Shown here: in pieces, positions 24,705 through 33,473 of the stretch | Position numbering within the stretch: position 1 is the stretch's first letter | Layout: the number at the start of each line of letters is the position of its first letter | Origin: a virus | Virus record (IMG/VR): IMGVR_UViG_3300025151_000101 | Span: 1-40,155 of that record | Strand: one strand, 5' to 3' | Length of the DNA stretch: 40,155 nt | Made by a program: the position numbers and the translations under genes | The notes under the pieces: generated by a model | What the model was told of the DNA's origin: nothing | Databases searched by the model: none | What the model saw: the letters and a program-made list of their open reading frames with translations, nothing else

Positions 24705-26465
24705 ATGGCTAACGGCCCTAGAAGTATATATAGCAGAAGACAGCGTATGGCTCCCGGCCAATACGACAATCCCCTTGCAGACTTTTTAGATAACCTTCCC
24801 GGTTATGTAAATCAATTCCAACAGAATCAATTAGCACTTGGTAGGCAACAACTTCAAGAGAAAAGGTACGAGGATTCTATAACTAGACAGAATAAATTAG
24901 ATGTTGAAAATCAAAAGCGTTATGAAAAAGCTCAAGAGGACAAAGAGTTAGCTGAACAAAAAGGTGACTATAGAAGAATTGTTGATGCTTTACCAGAATA
25001 TGATTATGAAGGTAAGGCAAGGGCCGCTAGACAATTTAATTTTGAAGATCAAGCTCAATTTTTTGATACTCAAGCAGAATCTCAAGACTTGAACCTTTCT
25101 GAAGTTAGGGGTAAAGTAAGTCAAATACAGAGCCTTGGGCTAGATGCAACTTTCTATGATTATGATAAAATTAAGATATCCCCAGAACAAATAAGAATGT
25201 TGAAAGAAAGGGATCCATTTGCTTATGATACTTTAGTTAAGGCAAAATCTAAATATGATAATCAAAGACAGACTGGTATGCGTATCATGTCTAGCGAAGA
25301 TCAAAATCAATTAAAGAAAGATAGGAGCAATATTGCTTTTATAGAAAAAGAAATGATAAAGGTTGCTCAAAAGATACCAAGTATAGACACTGAAAATAAA
25401 ACCAGTAAAGAAATATTAGATGCTTTAAAAGCTACTGGAATTGATCCCACTAATGAGCTTAGGCAGTTAAAGGGCCAGTTAGGTGCTTTTCAAGCAAATA
25501 TTGATCGAATAAATAATAAATACAGAATCACTGCTCCCTCAGTAGAAGATCCATCTTCGACACAAAATAATGCAATTAATGAAATTGAATCTGACATATC
25601 TCCTTTTATAGCTAGGCCAGATTATAATACAGCTACTACAGAATCATTAGTGACACGTTCAGATGCCTTGGAAAATGCTGATCGTATAGATGCTCAATTC
25701 GCTTTAGCCAGTCAGCCAGAGGAAAGCGATGAGTATAAAAAAGCGATGGCTTTATTAAGTGAAGAATATGGAAGTGCTATGGATGTATTGAATCAAGGTG
25801 ATAATATAGATATCACTACCTCTAGACCATTACCGGGTATAAGCGGACTTACTGAAAGGCTTAGCATAGCAGGTCAGCAAATACAAGAGGGTGAAAAGGA
25901 AGATTCTGGATTTAGGATAAATCCTAGTGCTCGTGCATTTAGTTTGCCACCAGAAGGAGAAGACAATCCAGAGTATTACGATAGGGTGGCTAGGCAGTTT
26001 GCTATAGAGACTGGCAAGTTAAACACACTAACTCTTAATCCAGAGCAATATGAAGGAGCGGGCAGAAAAGGTGTTACTCAAAAAACAGTAGAGTTAAACA
26101 ATGCTTTAAAAACACGTGACAATTTAGTCAAACAGGTAAAGGAATTGTATAAGCAAATACCAAAAACAAAAGAGTTTGCAGATCAGATAAAGACTTTCAA
26201 AGACATTATTGATAACAACCCTACGGGATTACAGGTTGTGCTAGATAGAAAAGCACGTGGTGGTAAAGGTGCCTTTAAATTTAATAAGAGTAAGTTGAGT
26301 AAAGAATATAGACAGTTGTTGGCTGATGTTAACAAACAATTAGATTTTGACGAGGATAAACAGCCAACTCAAAATCTAATGGAAAGGCTTCTCAATCTTC
26401 AGGGAGCAATGGCATCGCCTAATACAGACCCACAAAGCAATGTACAGCCTATAGATTTGTTTTAA
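24705..26465 (+). CDS. Internal virion protein, coiled-coil rich
   Basis: This 586-residue protein starts MANGPRSIYSRRQ. It is mainly helical and charged, with a coiled coil at about 40-95 (QQNQLALGRQQLQEKRYEDS, KRYEKAQEDKELAEQKG). There is no membrane segment. A GTG at 24684 would add seven residues and overlap the previous gene; the ATG is preferred because MANGPRS looks like a natural start. It lies between the glycine-zipper protein and the 1303-residue protein, the usual place of podovirus internal core proteins. Confidence 0.7.
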   Translation: MANGPRSIYSRRQRMAPGQYDNPLADFLDNLPGYVNQFQQNQLALGRQQLQEKRYEDSITRQNKLDVENQKRYEKAQEDKELAEQKGDYRRIVDALPEYDYEGKARAARQFNFEDQAQFFDTQAESQDLNLSEVRGKVSQIQSLGLDATFYDYDKIKISPEQIRMLKERDPFAYDTLVKAKSKYDNQRQTGMRIMSSEDQNQLKKDRSNIAFIEKEMIKVAQKIPSIDTENKTSKEILDALKATGIDPTNELRQLKGQLGAFQANIDRINNKYRITAPSVEDPSSTQNNAINEIESDISPFIARPDYNTATTESLVTRSDALENADRIDAQFALASQPEESDEYKKAMALLSEEYGSAMDVLNQGDNIDITTSRPLPGISGLTERLSIAGQQIQEGEKEDSGFRINPSARAFSLPPEGEDNPEYYDRVARQFAIETGKLNTLTLNPEQYEGAGRKGVTQKTVELNNALKTRDNLVKQVKELYKQIPKTKEFADQIKTFKDIIDNNPTGLQVVLDRKARGGKGAFKFNKSKLSKEYRQLLADVNKQLDFDEDKQPTQNLMERLLNLQGAMASPNTDPQSNVQPIDLF

Positions 26466-26472
26466 TTAACTC

Positions 26473-29400
26473 ATGGCTGAATCCACCAAGCAATATTCAT
26501 ATTACGATGACCTATTAAATAGCTTGTCTGGAGATTTGGATGACGTTTCCATACAAAAGGTGCAAAACACTGGAGATTATTTAGATCAAAAATCAGATTA
26601 CGATAATAACTTATTTGATTCTTCTACATACTACGATGCACTATTAGAAAAAAACACAGAATATAAAGTTTCAAAAGAAGACAAAGACCTGTATGGGTTT
26701 ATACCCGGAGACTGGCTACCTGATTGGGTAAAAGCTGGTTACAATCAAAGCATTACAGGTTTAGCAGAGCAGGTCGCTACTGGAGAATCTAGGTTTGACC
26801 TGTCTAATTATAATCCCGGTATATTAGAAGATGTTGGTGCTATGGTTGTTTCTTTTTTACAGCCAGCAGACATTGGAACTATGATAGCCGGTGGTGGAGT
26901 TGGTGGTTTTTTTGCAAAGTCAGCAACAAAAGCTGGAATAAAGAAAGCAATACAGCAAGGAGTTGGTAAGGGTGTAGGTGCAAGTGACGACTTAGTAAAG
27001 GCTATCATTGGTAAAAACGCAGAAGAGGCAAAGAGAAGACTTCTTTTAAATAAGGTTCCTTTAAAAACTGCTGAAGAGGTAATAAAGAAGGCTACTCCAA
27101 GAGTCGTAAATCAGGCTTTTCAAGCTAGTATTGTAGGCGGTACTGAATTAGGTTTTTACAGTGGATTACAATCAAGCCTTGGGCAGATAGCTGATCCTCA
27201 ACAGGAATTTGATTTTTTAATGAATGTTAGAAACGCATCTAAAGGTTTTGTATTAGGTGCAACTACAGGTGCTCTTGGCCCAGTAGTTCAATCAGCTACA
27301 AAGAACCTTAATCCCATTACTCAACTAGCGGCTACGAAGGCGGCACAAACTGTTGATTTTGCTGTGGTGGCTCCCGTATTAGAGGGTGAACTTCCAAGCC
27401 CTGAAGACTTTGCGTATGCGGCTGGGGTAGTAGGTGCTTTAGGTGCACAAAGGTTTGCTACGGGTAACTTGGTTAAGGGTTACAAAAAGATTAGACAGGC
27501 GAAGAAGGATGTAAAATTAACATCAGATGAAGGAGCTAAGATATTAGGTCAGATAGAAACAGAAACTGTTATACAGCCCAATGAGGTTTTTGTAGATAGG
27601 AATGGTGTCAGGGTAAAGAATGTTGTGTTTGATAAAAGGACTGTCACAAAATCAGAAAAGAAAACTGAGTTAGGATCAGAAAAAGTTAAAATAGATGAAG
27701 ATATTGTAAAGTTAAAAGATGCTGATACAAACAAACAATTAGACCCTATTTCATTTGCAGAGTTTCAACAGAGAGGTTTTACTAGGGGTGGTAAGGGTAG
27801 CCCTGCTGAACTTACACAGAGAAGGATTAGCGGTATATTTGACATAAGAAAAAATTTAAAAATGGACGATAACACTTTTCAAGATAGGGCTGGTGTTATT
27901 ACTGGTAAAGATTTAGTAGGCCAGAATCCAAAGCGTATTGTAAAGAACATGACACCTCTTGAGCAACTTAAAATGTTAAATCAAATGAGGCATGAAACAA
28001 GAGTTGTAAAACTTTCAGAGCGTTTGAAGAATAATGGGTGGGAGACCACAATGGTTCCTAATAAAACATTGTCTGACTATCACGGTTTTAAGGTATTAGA
28101 TCGCTCAGGTAAAAGGTTAAATACTCAGTTGTCTACTGAAGTAACTCGTAGAGTTAATGATGCAGATGCTAGGTATTTTACATTGATGGGTACTTTTAGC
28201 CAAAGGTTTACTGATGCCGGTTTAGAATCAGCAGGAATGGCAAAAGTATTGGAAAAGTTTCCAACCAAAGCTAGAGAGAAGGCAAGTCAAGATGCTATTG
28301 AGTTGGGTAAAAAACTGGAGAACCCAGCTTTTGCTAATGACCCAAAGGTAAGAGAATACAGAGCTATACTTGATGATATGTGGGAGATAGCACGCAAAGC
28401 GGGTGTAGACCTAGGGCCAAAAGAAGAATTTTATTTTCCCAGAATTATAAAGCAAGACATCTTAAAGGTACTGTCTAATGACATAGCAAAATTAAGAGAT
28501 AAAAATCCTCAGTTGTTTACTGAAAATGCAATGTATAACAAGCCTGAGTTTCAAAAAGTTATAGGTGACATTGTTTCAAAGGGTAGTATGTCTGAAAAGT
28601 CTCTTAAAGCAATATATGAAATGGCTGGAATTAGTAGGAAAGAAAAAAGAGAGAAGATACCAGATTTTAATTTAAGAGTTTCTAAGGTGTTTCAAAGATT
28701 AAACACGACAGTAAATACTCAATATCACAACATTGCTAAAAATTTAGAACTTGCTAGAAAAGCAAAAGACCTTCCAGATTTTATGTTAGAGAGAGATGCT
28801 AGGGTAGCACTAGCACAGTATACCCATCAATGGGCAAGGCGTGTTGCTAGTGTTGAACAGTTTGGTAATAAAGGTGAGTTCTGGAAAAGGTCTATCAGTG
28901 AGTTAAGGAAGATGGGAAGAAATGAAAAGAACCAGTACACTGAGAAACAGATAGATGTATTTAAAAAAGAGGCTGATATACTTGATCAGCTTTATAAAAT
29001 ACAAAGCAATAATATAGAACTTGATCCATCATATAATTGGAAAAGTGCATCGGCTAGAAAAGTATGGAGTGATATTGTAGACTTTGAGATAGGTTCTAAA
29101 ATAGGATTAGGTTTTGCAACTGTTCCTAACTTAACTCAGTTGTCTATATCTACTGCCGTTAAGGCGGGTTACTACCCAGTTATAAAGGGCATGTATAAAC
29201 TATCTACTTCTTCTGAATACAGAAAGCTTATTAGGAATTCAGGTGTTAGTAATATTTCTCTGTATCAGTCTCTTGCAGGGCTTAACCCCAATGACTCTTT
29301 CATGGGTAAATTTGCAGAAGGTGCTACATGGTTGTCTGGTTTTAAAAAGATAAACGAGATAAACCAGTTGGTGTCATCTGCGGCCGCTAAAGAATGGATT

Positions 29401-30384
29401 GATCTATTACAGCCAATAGCACAGGGTAAGGGCACCGGAATATTTAAAGCAAGACAAAATTGGGCTAGGCAGAACTTGAGCGATTTAGGCTTTAGGGACA
29501 TCAACAAGATTACAGACAGACAGAAATCTGAAGCTATGTACAGATTTGCAAGAGACACGCAGTTACAAAGAAACATATTGGAAGAGCCTTTAGTTTTCAA
29601 CGACCCAAGATTTAGACCATTGTTTTTATTTAAGAAGTTTGGATATAAGCAATTTAACTGGGTCAGGGGTCAACTTGGTTCTGAACTAAAAAGAGGTAAT
29701 GTGTTTCCCATGTTAAGAATAGCATCTGCTGGTTTGCTCGGTGGTGAGTTTGTTTCTTACGCTAGAGATTGGTTGTCAGAAGCGTATGCTGGAAGAGAAG
29801 TGTATGACGAGAATGAGTACTTCTTAGATTTTGGTGGATTAAAAGACGTAGCCTTTGGAGATAGAAAAATAAATTCTTTGGTCAAAGTAGATCGAATGAC
29901 ATGGGGTGATGTGCTTGATAGGTTCTCATCTGTTGGTGCATTTGGAATTGGTATGGATATAGTCGCATCTGAAAATACAATAAGAGCTTTAGAATTTGCG
30001 GGTAAACCTGCTGTTGTTCAAGACTTTGATAAAATATGGACAGCCATGACTAGGACTTGGGAAAACTTAGGTGAGTATGGAGGTATTGGAGCATTGCAAA
30101 GATTGCCTAAGTATATTGCACCAGTTTTAGGAACAGTCCCTAGAAGATTAGCAGAAAGAATAGAACCCGCAGGTCAGCGTAAAAGCTATGTTAAATACAG
30201 AAAAGGATTGACTCGTGCAAAAATATTAGATTTTATAATTGAAGGGGATTCTGTAAAAGCTACAAGACTTATAAAGAATTGGAACAGATCGTTTCCAGAA
30301 AGCCCTTTGTTGTATGATGATATATCAGTTGACGAGATCACAAAAAGAATTATAAACAAAGCAAAGAAAAAAGCTAACCCTTAG
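26473..30384 (+). CDS. Large internal virion / ejection protein
   Basis: At 1303 residues this is the largest gene. Residues about 1-80 are acidic and Tyr-rich. Gly/Ala-rich hydrophobic segments follow at about 115-165 (TMIAGGGVGGFFAKSATKAG) and 205-290 (FQASIVGGTELGFYSG; GFVLGATTGALGPVV), then a long helical body. Another hydrophobic region lies at about 870-900 (GLGFATVPNLTQLSISTAV). No transglycosylase motif was recognised, unlike T7 gp16. It is the last gene of the late arm, and its end overlaps an early gene on the other strand by 11 bases. Role inferred from size, layout and position. Confidence 0.75.
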   Translation: MAESTKQYSYYDDLLNSLSGDLDDVSIQKVQNTGDYLDQKSDYDNNLFDSSTYYDALLEKNTEYKVSKEDKDLYGFIPGDWLPDWVKAGYNQSITGLAEQVATGESRFDLSNYNPGILEDVGAMVVSFLQPADIGTMIAGGGVGGFFAKSATKAGIKKAIQQGVGKGVGASDDLVKAIIGKNAEEAKRRLLLNKVPLKTAEEVIKKATPRVVNQAFQASIVGGTELGFYSGLQSSLGQIADPQQEFDFLMNVRNASKGFVLGATTGALGPVVQSATKNLNPITQLAATKAAQTVDFAVVAPVLEGELPSPEDFAYAAGVVGALGAQRFATGNLVKGYKKIRQAKKDVKLTSDEGAKILGQIETETVIQPNEVFVDRNGVRVKNVVFDKRTVTKSEKKTELGSEKVKIDEDIVKLKDADTNKQLDPISFAEFQQRGFTRGGKGSPAELTQRRISGIFDIRKNLKMDDNTFQDRAGVITGKDLVGQNPKRIVKNMTPLEQLKMLNQMRHETRVVKLSERLKNNGWETTMVPNKTLSDYHGFKVLDRSGKRLNTQLSTEVTRRVNDADARYFTLMGTFSQRFTDAGLESAGMAKVLEKFPTKAREKASQDAIELGKKLENPAFANDPKVREYRAILDDMWEIARKAGVDLGPKEEFYFPRIIKQDILKVLSNDIAKLRDKNPQLFTENAMYNKPEFQKVIGDIVSKGSMSEKSLKAIYEMAGISRKEKREKIPDFNLRVSKVFQRLNTTVNTQYHNIAKNLELARKAKDLPDFMLERDARVALAQYTHQWARRVASVEQFGNKGEFWKRSISELRKMGRNEKNQYTEKQIDVFKKEADILDQLYKIQSNNIELDPSYNWKSASARKVWSDIVDFEIGSKIGLGFATVPNLTQLSISTAVKAGYYPVIKGMYKLSTSSEYRKLIRNSGVSNISLYQSLAGLNPNDSFMGKFAEGATWLSGFKKINEINQLVSSAAAKEWIDLLQPIAQGKGTGIFKARQNWARQNLSDLGFRDINKITDRQKSEAMYRFARDTQLQRNILEEPLVFNDPRFRPLFLFKKFGYKQFNWVRGQLGSELKRGNVFPMLRIASAGLLGGEFVSYARDWLSEAYAGREVYDENEYFLDFGGLKDVAFGDRKINSLVKVDRMTWGDVLDRFSSVGAFGIGMDIVASENTIRALEFAGKPAVVQDFDKIWTAMTRTWENLGEYGGIGALQRLPKYIAPVLGTVPRRLAERIEPAGQRKSYVKYRKGLTRAKILDFIIEGDSVKATRLIKNWNRSFPESPLLYDDISVDEITKRIINKAKKKANP

Positions 30385-30571
30385 CCCTTTCGTAAAACTC
30401 TTCAGCCCATTCTGGAAACCCGTGCTTCTTCCAGAAGTCACCTAGATTTTCCCAGTACACATCAAGTGATATAAATTTATTTTGTAAGTCTCTCATAATC
30501 TTAGTGATTTCGTCAGCCTGTTCCTTTGTCAGTTCCCTCTGTTCTTTTGGAAACTCATCTAATATATCCAT
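30374..30571 (-). CDS. Last early-arm gene, hypothetical (65 residues)
   Basis: An acidic, Trp-rich helical protein (VYWENLGDFWKKHGFPEWAEEFYERAKG at the end). AAGGAG precedes the ATG, which overlaps the stop of the next upstream gene (TAATG). Its 3' end overlaps the end of the large internal virion gene by 11 bases, tail to tail. It is not recognised. Confidence 0.65.
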   Translation of the reverse strand: MDILDEFPKEQRELTKEQADEITKIMRDLQNKFISLDVYWENLGDFWKKHGFPEWAEEFYERAKG

Positions 30572-30870
30572 TACTTACTCCTTATCTCTAATGCTTGCAG
30601 TTCTAATCTTTTATTTTTTGTATATGTTGTCCGTTGACTCTTTGTCATCTCAAGCCAACAGTCTGGAAGTGAAGAAACTCTAGTGTCATAACTACTTGCT
30701 ATGCCACAAAATTCTCTTTGCTCACCATCAAAATCTCTAATTTCTGGATTGTAGGTTGTAAAACCACAAAAACCACAGCTCTTCCCTGTCTTGCTACAAA
30801 TTTCAAACATTGGTGTTAAAAAACCCCCTCTATTCTCCCGTATTTCGCTGTAAAATAAATTCTTTGACAT
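30571..30870 (-). CDS. Cys-containing hypothetical protein (99 residues)
   Basis: C25, C32 and C35 with C55 (ICSKTGKSCGFCGF then REFCG) could form a zinc or Fe-S site, a CxxC plus two more Cys. The rest is charged and helical (TKSQRTTYTKNKRLELQALEI). The ATG at 30870 has a good AGGTGAT site; a GTG at 30879 is the alternative. A strong hairpin lies upstream. Function unknown. Confidence 0.65.
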   Translation of the reverse strand: MSKNLFYSEIRENRGGFLTPMFEICSKTGKSCGFCGFTTYNPEIRDFDGEQREFCGIASSYDTRVSSLPDCWLEMTKSQRTTYTKNKRLELQALEIRSK

Positions 30871-30897
30871 AGGTATCACCTATTTAAAAGACATTGA

Positions 30898-30921
30898 ATA
30901 AGGGGGCCGTAGCCCCCTTAT
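30898..30921 (-). terminator. Strong GC hairpin between early genes
   Basis: ATAAGGGGGC (30898-30907) pairs perfectly with GCCCCCTTAT (30912-30921) around a 4-base loop. It follows the gene at 30934-31146 on the minus strand. No T run follows closely, so it may be an imperfect intrinsic terminator or an RNA-stabilising hairpin. Being symmetric, it could also limit transcripts arriving from the late arm. Confidence 0.6.
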
Positions 30922-30933
30922 AATCAATCAGCA

Positions 30934-31146
30934 CTAAAAAGGGCTATCTTTCTTTTTATATGGGTCTTTGAACTGACCAGAAAGGTATCTATCGCCTTTC
31001 TCATCCTCATTGATCCACAAAGAGAACTGTTGCTTCTTGCCATTGACCATTCCGTTACCGGTGTAGTCAGGCTTTTTGTCGCCGTCTTCTTTGTACTTGT
31101 TTTTCCACAGTGTAAAACTGCCGTCTTTTTGTTTGTATTCAGCCAT
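30934..31146 (-). CDS. DUF736-like small protein
   Basis: The 70 residues have the pattern of a DUF736-like beta fold: KDGSFTLWKNKY, PDYTGNGMVNGKKQQFSLWIN, and DRYLSGQFKDPYKKK. Proteins like this occur in phages and near conjugation genes, function unsettled; they may have an OB-like fold. GGAG precedes the ATG. Another minus-strand frame (30924-31196) has a Ser/Thr/Lys-rich composition and no ribosome site and is rejected. Confidence 0.65.
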   Translation of the reverse strand: MAEYKQKDGSFTLWKNKYKEDGDKKPDYTGNGMVNGKKQQFSLWINEDEKGDRYLSGQFKDPYKKKDSPF

Positions 31147-31171
31147 GCTGATCTCCTATTTATGAGATGGC

Positions 31172-31381
31172 TCAGTTTCGGTCTTCTTTTAGCCAACCGA
31201 AGGAAACACTTTCATCATCCTTCAACCTACTTCTAAGCCATCTCGTTTCTTTGATATGTTGTCTTTCTAGTTGTCTCATTCTATGATAAGCCGGGCCATT
31301 TTGTTTTATGGTGTTTTCTTTTAACATCCTCTTATACACAGAAATGATTCCTCTTTTCTTCAATTCGTTACTATCCCTCAT
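31172..31381 (-). CDS. Basic helical protein (69 residues)
   Basis: Highly charged, with RMLKENTIKQNGPAYHRMRQLERQHIKETRWLRSRL in one long helix. The ATG at 31381 lies inside the end of the nuclease-like gene; a TTG at 31390 would add three residues. The amount of Arg, Lys and His suggests nucleic-acid binding. It is not recognised. Confidence 0.6.
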   Translation of the reverse strand: MRDSNELKKRGIISVYKRMLKENTIKQNGPAYHRMRQLERQHIKETRWLRSRLKDDESVSFGWLKEDRN

Positions 31382-31706
31382 CTTTTGCAAGTTCCTTCAT
31401 AATAGATAATAGATTTACAAAGTACTCGTAGTCTAAGACAATATATGGTTTCCCCCTATCTTCTCTTACGACCACGCCTTCTTCTTCTTTCTCAGGCTTC
31501 AGCCATTGTGCGATACGAGTTCTTCTTTTGCACCCATAATAATGACCTTCTATTTCTATGTCTCCCTGTTCGTGCTGTGCTCCACCTCTATCTCTGTTGT
31601 ATGCTTCAAGTCCTGCATCCTTTGCCATACGCACAGCCTGTCTTTGTAATTCTGCACCACGTTGTCGTGCCCTTCTACCACGTTTCACATTCTTTGGATT
31701 TTTCAT
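31371..31706 (-). CDS. Resolvase-like PD-(D/E)XK-fold protein with altered active site
   Basis: This 111-residue protein looks like small phage Holliday-junction resolvase-like nucleases: GAELQRQAVRMAKDAG (E19), D49 in EQGDIEI, then CKRRTRIAQWL (59-69), GVVVREDRGKPYIVL and EYFVNLL. In the family the residue two before Lys60 is normally Glu (ECK); here it is Gly58 (YGCK). Either another Glu substitutes or the protein has lost catalysis and keeps a structural or inhibitory role. It overlaps both neighbours. Confidence 0.7.
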   Translation of the reverse strand: MKNPKNVKRGRRARQRGAELQRQAVRMAKDAGLEAYNRDRGGAQHEQGDIEIEGHYYGCKRRTRIAQWLKPEKEEEGVVVREDRGKPYIVLDYEYFVNLLSIMKELAKDEG

Positions 31707-31873
31707 AATGCAAGCCTCATTCTGTTATTCATTCTTTTTACAAAACATTTAGGACATCGTTTAAACAGTTTCTTTGAATCGCTCCAGTAAACATAGTCGC
31801 ACTCTGGACATTCATATAAATACTCAACAAACTCATATCCTTCTTTTATTTTCTTTCTAGTAGTCTTACGCAT
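31703..31873 (-). CDS. Small zinc-ribbon protein (56 residues)
   Basis: Hand translation gives MRKTTRKKIKEGYEFVEYLY followed by a zinc ribbon, C22-x2-C25 and C40-x2-C43 (ECPECDYVYW, KRCPKCFVKR). It ends in Leu-Ala-Leu. Its start overlaps the stop of the gene at 31866-32108 and its TGA overlaps the ATG of the resolvase-like gene. It is strongly basic outside the zinc ligands. Such a mini-ribbon may bind DNA or act as a partner of the nuclease. Confidence 0.75.
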   Translation of the reverse strand: MRKTTRKKIKEGYEFVEYLYECPECDYVYWSDSKKLFKRCPKCFVKRMNNRMRLAL

Positions 31874-32108
31874 TTTGCACTACTGTAGACTCTACTTCTT
31901 CTTTGTGCCTGTACCCGTTTATCAAAGCATCGTTTTCTTTATCAAGCATTTCGTCATTAATTCTTTTCATATCCTTCAACAGTTTCTCGTATCTGCCACG
32001 ATAATTTGCCAATGCAGGGCTAGACAAAGCCATTTTTAGTGCATTGATATGTAGCTCTACTTCTTGTCTTGTATATTTTATTTTTGCAGTACATATATAT
32101 TTAGTCAT
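31866..32108 (-). CDS. Hypothetical helical protein (80 residues)
   Basis: A helical protein with QEVELHINALKMALSSPALANYRGRYEKLLKDMKRIND in one likely helix pair. No domain was recognised. ATG overlaps the stop of the nuclease-like gene upstream (ATGA), and its own end overlaps the zinc-ribbon gene. Part of the DNA-processing operon by position. Confidence 0.65.
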   Translation of the reverse strand: MTKYICTAKIKYTRQEVELHINALKMALSSPALANYRGRYEKLLKDMKRINDEMLDKENDALINGYRHKEEVESTVVQNA

Positions 32109-32587
32109 AATAGTTCTATTCCTCTTTTAAATGGCAAGTATGCATTAGTTCTTTTGACCTTGCCCCCATTGATTGTTTTTTGTGTTGTTGTATTTCTAAC
32201 GTCAAAGTCAAACAAAAAGTTCCCATAACTATCTGTTATTTTCCAATACATGATTATCTTATCTTTGATTAGGTACAGGAAACCTAGATACGGAACTCGT
32301 AGCATTTCTGAAAGTCGTTTGCCGTCCATGATTTTATCAAACGTAATAAGCCAAGAGCCAAACTTTCGTAGCTCCATCAGGCTCAAGTCTCTGCATTTAG
32401 ATTCAAAGATACCTGACAGTTCATTGTTTTTTATGATAATGCCGTCCACCTTAGCATCTGTATCCTTCTTTGTCTCCACCAGTGTAGAGTCGCTTTTGTG
32501 TTCGTTGCAGATACTGTGTCTGATTCTGTCTAACATTTCTCTTTCATACTCTAATGACTTCTGTCCTTTCTTTGTAAGTATGTCCAT
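32105..32587 (-). CDS. PD-(D/E)XK-type nuclease candidate
   Basis: This 160-residue protein has D48 in AKVDGIIIKNN and E62-S-K64 in GIFESKCRD, the D...ExK pattern of the PD-(D/E)XK nuclease fold. An N-terminal helix with E15/E17 precedes it. The following FGSWLITFDKI and RVPYLGFLYLIKDKIIMYWKI alternate as helix and strand as the fold requires. It sits in the operon with the Cas4-like exonuclease and DUF669-like protein and is coupled to neighbours by overlaps. Its substrate is unknown; a role in recombination or host DNA degradation fits the context. Confidence 0.65.
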   Translation of the reverse strand: MDILTKKGQKSLEYEREMLDRIRHSICNEHKSDSTLVETKKDTDAKVDGIIIKNNELSGIFESKCRDLSLMELRKFGSWLITFDKIMDGKRLSEMLRVPYLGFLYLIKDKIIMYWKITDSYGNFLFDFDVRNTTTQKTINGGKVKRTNAYLPFKRGIELL

Positions 32588-33063
32588 TAAAATGGTACCT
32601 CCGCAGATTGAATTAGTTGTATTGTTCTAGCTACTGGATACCTGACCTCTGAGTCTAAGTCGTTATAAAATGTTTTCATGGTTACGTCTATCAAAACCTT
32701 AGCACCTTTTATGTCAGGTAGATAAAGGAAGGGCAGTTGCCCACCCTGTCCTTTATCCTTGCGGAGTTGCATAATAGATAGGAACTGAGCAAAGCCCCAG
32801 TTCTTTCTATGTTCGTATAATTGACCATCTACCTTCTTGTAGCGAAACACACCATTGTCCTTGACAGTACATGATTCATACTCAGGGTGTTCTTTTCCAT
32901 CAACTTCGTATTCGGGTTTGAATACATCTGCCACATACCTACCAAACCTAACATTTTCAGATGTGTCCATTCCTATGATACTAGCTGTGTACCTACCAGT
33001 AGGCACCGATCTTGTAAACTGACTCTCGTCAGCAGGGTAATATGCATCTCCTATGTCTACCAT
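32587..33063 (-). CDS. DUF669-like ssDNA-binding candidate
   Basis: The 158-residue protein has VPTGRYTASIIGMDTSE (about 19-35), a strand start like the DUF669 family (P-x-G-x-Y-x-A), GRYVADVFKPEYEV, NWGFAQFLSIMQL and DIKGAKVLIDVTMKT. DUF669-like proteins often lie beside recombination exonucleases and are thought to bind single-stranded DNA. The neighbours here fit. The similarity is by pattern only. It starts two bases after the upstream stop. Confidence 0.5.
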   Translation of the reverse strand: MVDIGDAYYPADESQFTRSVPTGRYTASIIGMDTSENVRFGRYVADVFKPEYEVDGKEHPEYESCTVKDNGVFRYKKVDGQLYEHRKNWGFAQFLSIMQLRKDKGQGGQLPFLYLPDIKGAKVLIDVTMKTFYNDLDSEVRYPVARTIQLIQSAEVPF

Positions 33064-33065
33064 AC

Positions 33066-33473
33066 TTAGAAGTGTTTCATCTCTCCAATCTTATCTAAAC
33101 AAGCCTGAAGATTGTCAACAGTAATGTTGCCTTGCTTTAGTTGGTACAGAACTTTGTTCTTGTCCTTCTTCCCCAATGTTTTTACAGCTTTATTGATTTC
33201 ATTCTTAACATAATCTTCATCTGTTTCTTTTACCACCTCTCCATCAAACTTATCAATAATCGCTTTCTTGACCTCTTCACTGCTAAGAGCCTTCTTCTGC
33301 TCCAGTATGTCCTTGATACCATCGTAGCCGTGAATGATAAACTGCACCCACTTCTCCATCAATCGCATGTTGTCTTCGTTAAGCTCCATGCCTTTGCCAA
33401 AAGCTTCTACTGCAATACCATGCCGTATCTTACCTTCGGTTATCTTATCCCAATCGGGTTGTTGATCGCTCAT
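33066..33473 (-). CDS. Recombination-operon accessory protein (135 residues)
   Basis: The sequence starts PDWDKITEGKIRHGIAVEAFGKG, a motif I recall in phage proteins encoded with exonucleases. The rest is helical and charged. AAAGGAGATGATCT is a near-perfect Shine-Dalgarno, and the start overlaps the exonuclease stop (ATGA), so the two are translated together. The function is unknown; it may be an exonuclease partner. Confidence 0.65.
   Translation of the reverse strand: MSDQQPDWDKITEGKIRHGIAVEAFGKGMELNEDNMRLMEKWVQFIIHGYDGIKDILEQKKALSSEEVKKAIIDKFDGEVVKETDEDYVKNEINKAVKTLGKKDKNKVLYQLKQGNITVDNLQACLDKIGEMKHF

Noticed and set aside
30924-31196. 90-residue minus-strand frame over the DUF736-like gene
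   Set aside because: Ser/Thr/Lys-rich shadow without a ribosome site; the DUF736-like frame has GGAG and family pattern.
32250-32630. Plus-strand 126-residue frame in the early arm
   Set aside because: Ser/Leu/Ile-rich complement of the nuclease candidate; no ribosome site.
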